From Chiridota heheva (lineage: Eukaryota; Echinodermata; Holothuroidea; Apodida; Chiridotidae): a stretch of 64,000 nt of DNA. A program made the position numbers and the translations under genes. Of the stretch, positions 55,404 to 64,000 are shown piece after piece. The stretch is from positions 186,001 through 250,000 of the forward strand of contig JAIGNY010001689.1 in NCBI GenBank assembly GCA_020152595.1, written 5' to 3'. Position 1 is the first letter of the stretch. Each line of letters begins with the position of its first letter. Under the pieces are notes generated by a model. The model did not search any database, was not told where the DNA came from, and saw only the letters and a list, made by a program, of their open reading frames with translations.

Positions 55404-57630
55404 GTAAGTCCGTATGTGTTTGCATGTGGTATGCAAAGTCGGACAAAATACTTACGATTGCAAATTGTAAATTATTCTCCATTTTCACTTATAAGATGCT
55501 TCATTAGTTGATTGTGCAGTTAAGAATAACAATTAATTGGAAGTTTATATGGGGTTTTACAGATGATCAGACATTGTACGTTTTACTGGTACACCTGCTG
55601 GGTAGGTATGTTTATTCACACCATGGTTAAAATTCGGGTCAGTCGCAAAATTTTTGAATTTACCAAAAACAGTGGTATACTTTTATCGAAAACTCAACAA
55701 AGTGACGCCACATATCCCGCACCAATCATCGTACGTTGTCTGAAAGGCAAATTTGGGCCTGTTGAAATTTGGGCCATAAGATATGTAAACAAACACAGCT
55801 GATGGCTTTGTTTTCACTCCAGCGGCGCACGGTCACTATGCAGTCTGATAACCTCCGGTCATGAATCCGACCAAGTGAATAGTTAATTATTTTATGTGAA
55901 ACTTCTAATTCTAAATGTTTAATGCACTTATTTCTTTTACCTAACCTTATGGTTGTTCTATAAAAACATGGGTTTAAATGAAAGAACACAATTTTGTAGG
56001 ACAAGAGTCCTGTTTATTCTGGGCTTGATTTTTGGCAACGGACTTGGATGGGGCGGAAGGGACTACAAGGACTTAAGGAATCACATTTTACTGTTTGGAT
56101 AGGATGGACTAAACTACAACACTAGTAGATGAGTATAATGTCATAACAGGTTGTACACCCCATCCCCTACCCCCCGGCTACACACACCCATTAGGTCCAC
56201 AGGTCCAACAAATATGCTAAAAGGTCCGTATTTTGAGGCAATGAAGGGAGCTAGGGGCCCTTTAATTCTATTTAGCCTTCAAACAGTGTACTTGCGCCAT
56301 TGGGATGTTTCACTTTGAAGCCGCACCCACCCGACCCAATCCAACACCCTGAATCTCAACCTGCAGGAAGCTGAAAGTTAAATCCTCAACTTTAAAATCT
56401 TTATGGAATATGAAATCTGCTGTCCTGCCTTTAAAACAAAAGTAAGTGTGAATTTCATAATGATTTAGCCGCTGCATTGAAAAGTTGTCCAAAATGGGAG
56501 TATACCTGTCTAATGATGCATGCAACATCTTACCTCCACTTATTTGAACAACCCACAAATGTAATATCAACTTTAAACATACATGAGAATTTCCAGACAC
56601 GATTGCATGCCTTACAATCATACAAATTAGTTTAATCACTTATGCATGAATCGCCTTGCAGAGCTTGGAAAATGTATTCTATAATTTAATGTGTGAGTGA
56701 GCAAGTAATGCAAATTGGAAGTGGGGGTATGTAATATGATCACCCGACCAGTTTTGTTAATGATCGGGTGTTTAGGACACATTTTTAATGTGGCCCTAGG
56801 ATGTTGCAGGATCCAAGAAACTGAAAATCACAATTTTTTGACCCTGGCTATCATATAAAATGTTTTTATTTATGTGCACTCAGGGTCGTAGGAAGGGTCA
56901 CCTCTCAGGGGAAAAGAGCCACCAAATTTTCTGGTTACAAAGATTGATAAAAAATTGCAATAGTAAATTAAACTTCCATGAAACATTCTTCAATTTTCGG
57001 GAAATTTCCTTCACTTAAATACGCCTGTGTGCACCTTGGTAAAAATATTGAGCTTGGAGGTTTTCCCCTGGGGGTTTGGGGCCTCATGCCCTGTCCTCTC
57101 TTCATTGATGGTGAAGTGCCAATATGTTCAAACCACACAAGTTATATATCTATATAAAATAAACGTAATATGACTTGATATTTACATTTAGTTTAATAGA
57201 CAACAAATAGTTGAATTGATCGATTAGTTGAATTACAAAATTTGTATTTTATTCAAATCGGTAAAAGTATACGTACTACCAATTATTCCTAAGTGTTGAA
57301 TGAGTGTACTGTTATTGTGAGGTATGCCATTTTTAAGGTACATGATAACAAATAATACTATACAGTGTAGAGATATTTCAAGAGAACCAACTCTTTTGGG
57401 TATTAGCAAGAAGTAGATTTTGATCAAAATTGAATTCCCATAATGTTGAAAGATAAGAAGAAGAAAAAATAATAGTTTGACAATAAACTTCTAATGTACA
57501 AGTGAAAAGACTTTTAAAGTATTTTGTACATGTTTAAGAATATATGAACACGTATAGGCCCTTTTCAAAATAAAGTAAAAACAGTCATAAGTTGCCAGGC
57601 ATGTTTATCTTATACAACAAAAAAATGTTA
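55404..57630. other. Putative intron of gene 2
   Basis: No exon recognised. The frame 55563-55802 is open for 79 codons but lacks splice borders that fit and has no domain. GGGAAATTTCCTTCA-type degenerate text occurs near 57000. Confidence 0.4.
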
Positions 57631-57639
57631 AATCCATAA

Positions 57640-57800
57640 AGGCTCAAAGACTCAGTGCTTATACCCAGTTTCCAAAGTGTTAATGGATGAGAGTACTAGA
57701 CTCCCCTGGATGGGACACCAGCCCATCACAGGTTAACTCACCAGCTGAAACTGGTACTAATTTCATAGCCGAGTGAACTGGAGCAAACGGATAGTCATAA
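57640..57800 (-). mobile_element. tRNA-derived SINE fragment, minus strand
   Basis: CCTGGATGGGACACCAGCCC, ATCACAGGTTAACTCACCAG and GAACTGGAGCAAACG match the body of the SINE at 13266 in reverse. The tRNA-like head is missing. Confidence 0.65.
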
Positions 57801-58049
57801 AAAACCATACAATTTTAAATCATGTCTAAATTGGGATATATATATACCCAAAGAAAGTTACAAGTTTGTCACTTAAATGAATAATAAGTGTTTTTGATAT
57901 AGAAAGTGTCACTACGACTATTCAGTTTTGCTCCAGCCATTTCTATGTTTATGTACTTCATTTTTCTCACCATAGTGATGCCATGTTGTAAGTGCTCTCT
58001 CTTTAAAATCCAAGTTTTCCCCTTTGCCCTTCTTGCATACACTTAAATC

Positions 58050-58300
58050 CCATCAAGCCTCGATGGCCAGTGCTAGTTTCCATGGTGCTAAGCGAATGAG
58101 AGCACATGACTCCCCTGGATGGGCCACCAGTCCATCGCAGCTTAATTTCCCAGACAAAACTGGTACTCATTTCACAGCTGAGTGGAATGGAGCAAATGGG
58201 ATCAAGTGTCTTGCTCAAGGACACAGTACAGAGGCTTGGCTGAGATTTAAAACCAATACCTTTCGAGTACAATACCAACACCCTCAACAATGGGCTTCTG
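58050..58300 (-). mobile_element. tRNA-derived SINE, minus strand
   Basis: CCTGGATGGGCCACCAGTCC, then TGAGTGGAATGGAGCAAATG, CTTGCTCAAGGACACAGTAC and a head-side ACCAATACCTTTCGAGTACA. Same family as the previous entry and in the same direction. Confidence 0.7.
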
Positions 58301-58937
58301 CAACCCCCTTTTTTTCTATGTAAGTGCCTATTTTCACATCATGAGATATCAAAATATTTTTAAGGCCTCTTCAGTACTTAAGGAAGTAGCATGGCATACT
58401 TATTCCAATTTGAAAGAGAACTTTACTTGCATCAAGGTATGGACAGGTAGCAACACTAAGTGCTCAAATGTTTTCAAGTTACTCAAAACTCACCAAATGA
58501 ATACAAAAATTAAAAATGTTTATTAACAGAAACATTGACAAAATATACACAATATGTGTTAACACAAATTATTAGGTTTCACCAGCGTGAATGAAAAGCA
58601 GAGTCAAAAAGTAAAGTGTAATTGGCCAAATTTTTTCCGTCAAATGTTGGGGTTAGGTTGAAAATTATTTGTCTAAAAGTCAATATCAATATGTTTCTAC
58701 ATTTTAGATTTTATGTTCATTTGGTTAAAATTTTCAGTAATTTTCAGTGAGGTACTACTTCTAAAAACGTCCTCTATAAGTTTTAACTTTGTAGCACACC
58801 CTTTCGTCTTATATTTTGAAGGTCTATATAAATATGAAATCCCCATAACATCTCAGAAAGATATCGAAAAGAACTATTCACAAAATTGTAATTCAGATTG
58901 AAACAATAAAAACTAATACCCCTTGACATCTTTTCAG

Positions 58938-59188
58938 TGCAGGATCAACAAATCATCCCAAATTGTCCACAGGGCAGTTGCCTCTGTATAAATGGTTGCC
59001 CACGAGAACAATTTGGAATTTCTTACATAGAAAGGTTCTTACATAGAATTATACTGCAGAACAAGCAAAAGTTGTATGACTTCTGTCAGAAGTCACATGA
59101 CTTCTGGTTCTACCAGGCAGCCGGACAAGGGATTTGTCGAACGCCTTTAAAGTGCAATGTGAAAAAGGTCACCAAGAAGTATACATAA
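58938..59188 (+). CDS. Gene 2, last exon (Cys-containing C-terminus)
   Basis: Acceptor CATCTTTTCAG, entry phase 1, open for 83 codons to TAA at 59186-59188. Encodes NCPQGSCLCINGCP (a compact cysteine cluster), REQFGISYIERFLHR, KQKLYDFCQKSHDFWFYQ and GICRTPLKCNVKKVTKKYT. The mix of aromatic, charged and Cys residues is coding-like and no repeat family matches. A poly(A) signal follows 43 nt later. Product unknown; zinc or disulphide binding by the cysteine cluster is only a guess. Confidence 0.5.
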
Positions 59189-59230
59189 GAATATAAAAGT
59201 ATGTACAAATCCAGAAATATGTCAAATGTT

Positions 59231-59236
59231 AATAAA
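59231..59236 (+). terminator. Poly(A) signal of gene 2
   Basis: AATAAA 43 nt after the stop codon of the exon at 58938, with T/GT-rich sequence following within about 40 nt. Confidence 0.45.
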
Positions 59237-59620
59237 AATGAATCCTAAACATGATACTATTATGTACTTCTTTGCTTTGTAAGCAAATACATGAAAATGA
59301 TTTGAAAACAAGAAATCTTATGGAGTGCAAAAATGTTTTAAAATATCAGCACCTTATCTTTTAACCATTCTTTTCCAACTTTCTCTATTCTTTTTTACCA
59401 ACAGTGACTGGTTAGCTGAATTGGTCTTGGGTTTCAAATCTTGATCAAGTCATACTAAATACTTAAATATGCATAAGAGATCGGAGCAGGCTTGTGCACT
59501 GCTTGTTGGCTGCCGCTAAGTTTCAGCCTCAAAGTTGCAATTGTAAAAGCACTCCAAGTATGCATTAAGGAAAAGAATGTAAAAACTTAATATAAAACCA
59601 GCTGAATAAAAACACTTCTC

Positions 59621-60214
59621 AAAGGAATATTCCCATCAATTTTGATGATCATTTATTCGATAGGAACAAATTTGGTGACAAAATATATATTGATATCTTA
59701 TTCCGTTTATGAGTTATTGCACATCAAATATTTAACTGTGTGTTGAAAATTGTTGCAGTGTAAAGTGTGATGTCATAAATGCAGATCATTCTTTATTAAT
59801 TTCTATAAAATAAAAATAAAAATTTCTTTCACTTAAAGCGGCAATTCTTAATAGGCCTGCAGGCCAAATCTGGCCCGCCAGACAATCCACTCTGGCCCAC
59901 GAACAATAGTCATGGCAGGGGGAAAAAATCTGAATGAGATCGGTAAAAATCCCAAAATACTTGTTTATTTTGAGGTTTTCCATCTCAATATGTGAACAAA
60001 AACTGCTTCCACCGATTTAGAAAGAAGCAAGACATTTTTAAAGAAATATATACACATTGTCTTTAATCTGCATTTATGACATCACACTGTACACTGTGAG
60101 GTCTTTTTGCACCAGTGAAATCTTTGAAATGAAATAACTCCCAGAAGAAATAAGATATCAACATGATCTTTTCACCAATATCTCGATTATGAAATTACAG
60201 GAATATTTCTTTAA
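59621..60214. mobile_element. Palindromic element, family B
   Basis: Begins AAAGGAATATTCCC and ends ACAGGAATATTTCTTTAA. Inner inverted pair AGTGTGATGTCATAAATGCA / TGCATTTATGACATCACACT. A short unrelated insertion (GGCCTGCAGGCCAAATCTGG, about 59838-59930) separates the arms. Confidence 0.75.
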
Positions 60215-61422
60215 TGTCTTTTCCTAGAGAAACTAAACTAAATACATGACAATCCAAGAAGCCTATTACTTTCCAACCCCAAGTCCCGATTTGCAAATGG
60301 AACAAGTCAGGGATTATATTTGAAACCCCTGTCTCCACTAAGTCTCACTCTCCTAGACTCTTTCATTAACACCAAATGCTTGATTATTAAACCACAGTGA
60401 ATGTGAGCAAACTAAATTGCTAGCTAGCTACCAGCCCTTTTAGTTGATTGTGGTTTGGAGATCTTATTTTCTGGGCCACGCCAACCATTCGATTCACTAA
60501 TAGTTTTCTCCAATAGTGCCTGGAGAACTTCAAGAAATGAAATACAAAGTACTCTGGTAGGATGATAATTGGTAGTTATCGGTTTCTGTGCTGAGGGGTT
60601 TCTGGACAAGTTACTAATAGGCCTCTCGGAATCATCATGTAGGATCCACTTTAACATGGAAAAATACTACTAAGTACCAATACTACATGAAACATAGTCA
60701 CAGTTTCTCTTCAGCTGATGTAAAATAAATCCAGCTGCATTTCTTTTTCTTCTGTCGTGGCCCTCAGGGGATGACAGGACTAGTATTGTAATCTACATGC
60801 CCAAAAAAATACCCTCGCTTGAAATTCTCAGAATAATTACAAACGTTCATAAATCAAACTATATATTTTGAAAAGTATCAAACTTAATACTACATGATTA
60901 ATTTTACAAAGTAGGAATTGAGAAGTAGTAAAAAAGATACAAATATACAAAAAATCCATTCAAAGTCCTAATTACAAATTCTTGTTGGGCACTACCATTA
61001 TCAGGTGAGCAAAATGTGGCAGAGTAAAAATTATTTCTAGTCAGTGAGCTGAATCAAAGAACCCTATTGTAGGTGCTGTGGAAGTAGGCTATTATTTTGC
61101 GCTGTACAAGAACTGCCAACATTCAGGACTGACGTGGTTGAATGCATCAAAACATTACATTCTTTGTGAATGTATTCATGGCTACAGTATGTGGACAAAT
61201 CATTGATGCATAAACCAGAATGAAACTTTCTGATCCAACTTGACTGACTGGAAACTAGGTGGATTAAAGCTTTGAAGGACAAGTAAAATTGTATTTACTG
61301 CTCTAGTGCCGAAACACCTAGTAATGAAACCCAAATCGTATCATTGTAAAATGGCAATGGAATTGAAAAAAATGTGTTTGCAATTGAGCCTTTTAGGAAG
61401 TTCAACAATTTCCTTGCTAATC
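60215..61422. other. Intergenic, nothing assigned
   Basis: A 77-codon minus-strand frame (60424-60657) has an even composition but no domain and no convincing acceptor; not called. Otherwise AT-rich unique sequence. Confidence 0.4.
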
Positions 61423-61646
61423 AGGCCCATGGCCAGGAATACAACTGCAAAAGATCTTGAAATTCCAGATCCTTTTAATTTTTTCAGATTTCAAAAGGGC
61501 ACTTTCTCAACAAAAGGATGTTCAGGAATTTGAGAAGGAGGTTTCGTTTTTTGTCTGAAAGGGCAAAAAATCTTGAAATTGTGGGTGCTTATTATATTTT
61601 TAGATTATAAAATGGAAATGAACCCCCTTCCCGGTTTATGGGCCTG
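61423..61646. mobile_element. Short inverted-repeat element, family F
   Basis: Begins AGGCCCATGGCCAGGAAT and ends CCGGTTTATGGGCCTG. Interior AAAAGGGCACTTTCT matches, inverted, the GTGCCCTTTT units of 29103-29368. Confidence 0.65.
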
Positions 61647-62773
61647 CTAATCCACTATCTTTGAATTGAAAGGTAAAGGCCAATTTTGAAATTGTATTTC
61701 TTTAAAATATATTGTCGCAATGCCCTGATATTATAAGAACTTCACCATATTAGGTTGTAGATTGTGGTCCAAACTTGACGAAAGTTTTTGTAAAAGATTT
61801 CCGTAAAGTTCATGAAAATTTTGCAGAAGTTGAAGACCTATTTTAAAATTGTATTGTCATATTTCTTTGAAAATTATTGTGGGGTGGTGACCATGTGTGC
61901 GTGCATGACCCTGATATTGTAAATTCACCTCCCATTCCAAAGCTTTTTTGTTCTATATTGTAGATTGTGATCCAGATTTGAAAGTTTTTTATCCAAAAAT
62001 GCAGATTCTTAGGTCAAAATGTAGGAATTGGTGAAAAAATTATGATGTTTGGTGAAAACTAAAAGTTTTTTGGTCCAAAATTAATAACTTAGTCGATACG
62101 ATGACAAAAAAAGCCATCTTCTATTTTCTACACAATAATGCAGTTTATTAAATGTAGTTAATTATGTTTATGACTTTGACAAAATTTGAGGGGGCAATGA
62201 TATTTTTAGGGAAATTAAGTGCCAAATAGCCCCCTAGACATGCCACTGCTATCCATGCAAAACAATTAATTGCCACGACAGCCCTTTTTTAATCTTAGAT
62301 ATTGTAAGATCTATGAACAAGTAACTGATTTTCATCTGAGCTTCAGTGCTGGTAATGTTAGAGGCATACACACACTGGACTGCAATGCAAGTTGGGATAT
62401 GTCTTTTTGTGAGTATTTTCTATCAATCTTTTGCATAAAAACTGACAAATAGAAATCAAATCAAATCACAAATCAATAATTCTTTATCAAAAGCCCTCTT
62501 GCATTGCATGATGACGGACAGGTAGGGATTTTATATTCACAAAGAAGAGCTTTAAGTTCTGAACAGAGTAATCATTAAATTCTAAAGCACCCATTTTATG
62601 GCTAATCAAATAGGGAGAATATTTAATATATAAAAAGTTGTGATGTGTGAAAGACAGCTCAAAATGTTTGATGTTTTCTTTATATTTCTGTCCTAAATTT
62701 TAGTCACTGAAAATCAGACTGTTTTCTCCTGCTTAACTTTAAATGAAGGTATGATGGAGATTCCAAAGATGCT

Positions 62774-63061
62774 TATAGGGCTAACCCAAAACTCAATTTA
62801 TAAGGGCACTTTATCATTACGGTCAGTAGAAAAAAACACCATTTTCCCAAAAAACACCTCTTTTTCAGCCGTTCTGGTGCGCAGGATTCTTTTTCTAATG
62901 CTGATATATCATGACAAAACCGACAATAATAAGATTTCTGCAAGTTTTTAGTTGAGGTGCACAATTTGTTTTCAAAATCACCAGAAAAATCGTGTTTTGC
63001 TCACATTGACCCCTTATAAATTAAGTGCCCCTATTAATAGAGTTTTGGGTGAGCCCTATAT
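62774..63061. mobile_element. Palindromic MITE, family G (TA target)
   Basis: Left TATAGGGCTAACCCAAAACT / CAATTTATAAGGGCACTT is mirrored on the right by AAGTGCCCCTATTAATAGAG / TTTTGGGTGAGCCCTATA, giving nearly 40 bp of terminal inverted repeat in 290 bp. TA on both sides fits a Tc1/mariner-type target duplication. Confidence 0.75.
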
Positions 63062-63409
63062 ACAGCGGCTCCCATTCAACTAATAGTGGTGGAGGATTGA
63101 AAAACAATAAGTTAACATAATGAAATTCATTGGTTTTCTTGTTGTGATCTTATAAATACTAAATACATTTGCTTAATTTATTTAAAGCAGTGCTTGAAAA
63201 TTCAAATTACAGTAAAATTGTAAATTTCTAACTGATTTTGATTTTTCCATTAGTTTAAATTGTTGCTACCCACCCATAGATCTTTAAGATATACTATTTG
63301 AAATCTAGTCAGTTTCTCTTCACCTGATGTTTAAATAAAACCAGCTGCAGGAATACATTTTTTAAATATACAACAGAAAAGCTTTTTCCTCTGATACATA
63401 TATGTATCC

Positions 63410-63480
63410 GATCAGGTGACTACTAACTGATCTGATCAGGTGACTTTTAACTGATCCAATCATGTGACTTTTAACTGGCA
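63410..63480. repeat. Three-copy GATCAGGTGACTTTTAACT repeat
   Basis: ATCAGGTGACTACTAACTG, ATCAGGTGACTTTTAACTG and ATCATGTGACTTTTAACTG in tandem, just past the stop codon of the zinc-finger gene on its 3' side. Confidence 0.7.
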
Positions 63481-63525
63481 GGAATTCAAGAATTCGGAAG
63501 TAACATTTCAAATGTACAATGCCGC

Positions 63526-64000
63526 TCACTTATCCGGGATCTTATGTGGCAAAACACGCATCCTGTTCTTACAGTTTTCCTTGTGTATCGTAGACATGCG
63601 TTGATCTGGAAAGGCTGCTCCACAGAAGCAGCAGCTGTACTGTTGGTTGTTATGGATATATTGGTGAATGTCACGTGACAGGTCCGATGTAAATGGCATG
63701 CTGCAGTACTTGCAGTCGAATGTTGTTACGGAGGCATGGCTTAGCATGTGTTCTTCAAAGAGGGTGGGGTTAACGAAAGGCTGGCTGCAAATCATGCATG
63801 TGATGAGATCGATATGATCTCCTTTTGACACTTTCTTGCCCACATTCGAGGTCAAAGGTTCCAAATGAACTCTTTTCATGGTAATGTTCGGAGCACTGCT
63901 CGCCTGTGATTGGCTATCTTCCACTTGACCTGACCCGTCTCTGTGTATTTGTTCGTGTTCTTTTAACTCACCCATATCAGCAAACTCTTTGGTGCAATGT
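63526..64000 (-). CDS. C2H2 zinc-finger protein, C-terminal part
   Basis: Minus-strand frame open to the window edge; the ATG at 63973-63975 is internal, because upstream codons continue a finger (C-x12-H-x3-H, EFADMGELKEHEQIH) whose first Cys lies beyond the window. After a Ser/Gln-rich linker come three more fingers: C-M-I-C-x12-H-x3-H, C-K-Y-C-x12-H-x3-H and C-C-F-C-x12-H-x4-C (last ligand Cys). The protein ends LPHKIPDK. Linkers are not TGEKP-type, so this is not a classical KRAB-like array; likely a nuclear DNA-binding factor. Opposite strand to gene 1. A possible minus-strand AATAAA lies near 63179-63184. Confidence 0.85.
   Translation of the reverse strand, partial: HCTKEFADMGELKEHEQIHRDGSGQVEDSQSQASSAPNITMKRVHLEPLTSNVGKKVSKGDHIDLITCMICSQPFVNPTLFEEHMLSHASVTTFDCKYCSMPFTSDLSRDIHQYIHNNQQYSCCFCGAAFPDQRMSTIHKENCKNRMRVLPHKIPDK

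Noticed and set aside
55563-55802. 79-codon frame in the gene 2 intron
   Set aside because: Preceded by AG, but the downstream frame ends in a stop with no poly(A) signal nearby and no donor; no domain recognised.
60424-60657. 77-codon minus-strand frame
   Set aside because: Composition is plausible but there is no convincing acceptor, no partner exon and no known domain.

Overview
The window is AT-rich animal DNA: long introns, small exons with GT/AG borders, many transposable-element families and about ten unrelated tandem-repeat arrays. There is no sign of bacterial or viral organisation. The organism looks like an invertebrate, probably a deuterostome (echinoderm, hemichordate or lancelet), judged from the SINE types and from the kind of zinc-knuckle/Myb-like protein found. 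The species cannot be told from the sequence.

Region 1 (before 1 to about 55.0 kb, + strand) is dominated by one large, apparently single gene, called gene 1 here. I can place 15 coding exons (553, 1790, 2453, 7497, 8492, 10210, 12314, 15211, 20549, 21496, 31817, 33644, 38456, 44746, 51955). Every acceptor is phase 1, and so is every donor that can be read without doubt. The product is at least about 2,100 codons and its start lies outside the window. It has acidic and basic linkers, then three copies of one module: two zinc knuckles plus a helical region. Copy 1 has degenerate knuckles, copy 2 is intact and copy 3 is interrupted in this sequence. A Pro/Ser/Thr-rich exon and a short exon carry motifs like SUMO-interaction motifs. 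Two paralogous Myb/SANT-like exons follow, the second being the last exon, which ends in a long acidic heptad-like repeat. The architecture suggests a nuclear DNA-binding or chromatin protein, but no function is established.

Its introns hold the repeats: three LINE copies of one RNase H-encoding family (39.3-43.4, 45.4-48.2, 53.5-54.6 kb) with four or more extra 3'-end fragments, two CR1/L2-like LINE fragments, SINEs, a hAT-like element with 8-bp target duplication, piggyBac-like TTAA elements (one carrying a tRNA-like sequence), several palindromic or terminal-inverted-repeat families, and a pair of adjacent large inverted-repeat elements at 45.35-51.6 kb. Arrays have unit lengths near 18, 23-25, 24, 25, 26, 30, 51, 290 and 301 bp.

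Region 2 (55.3-59.3 kb, + strand) may hold a small two-exon gene of about 109 codons with a CRE/ETS-like promoter motif and a poly(A) signal; its product is not recognised. Region 3 (60-63.5 kb) has no clear gene but several small inverted-repeat elements. Region 4 (63.53-64.0 kb, - strand) is the 3' coding end of a C2H2 zinc-finger gene that runs out of the window. A probable minus-strand exon at 35.7-35.8 kb lies inside an intron of gene 1.
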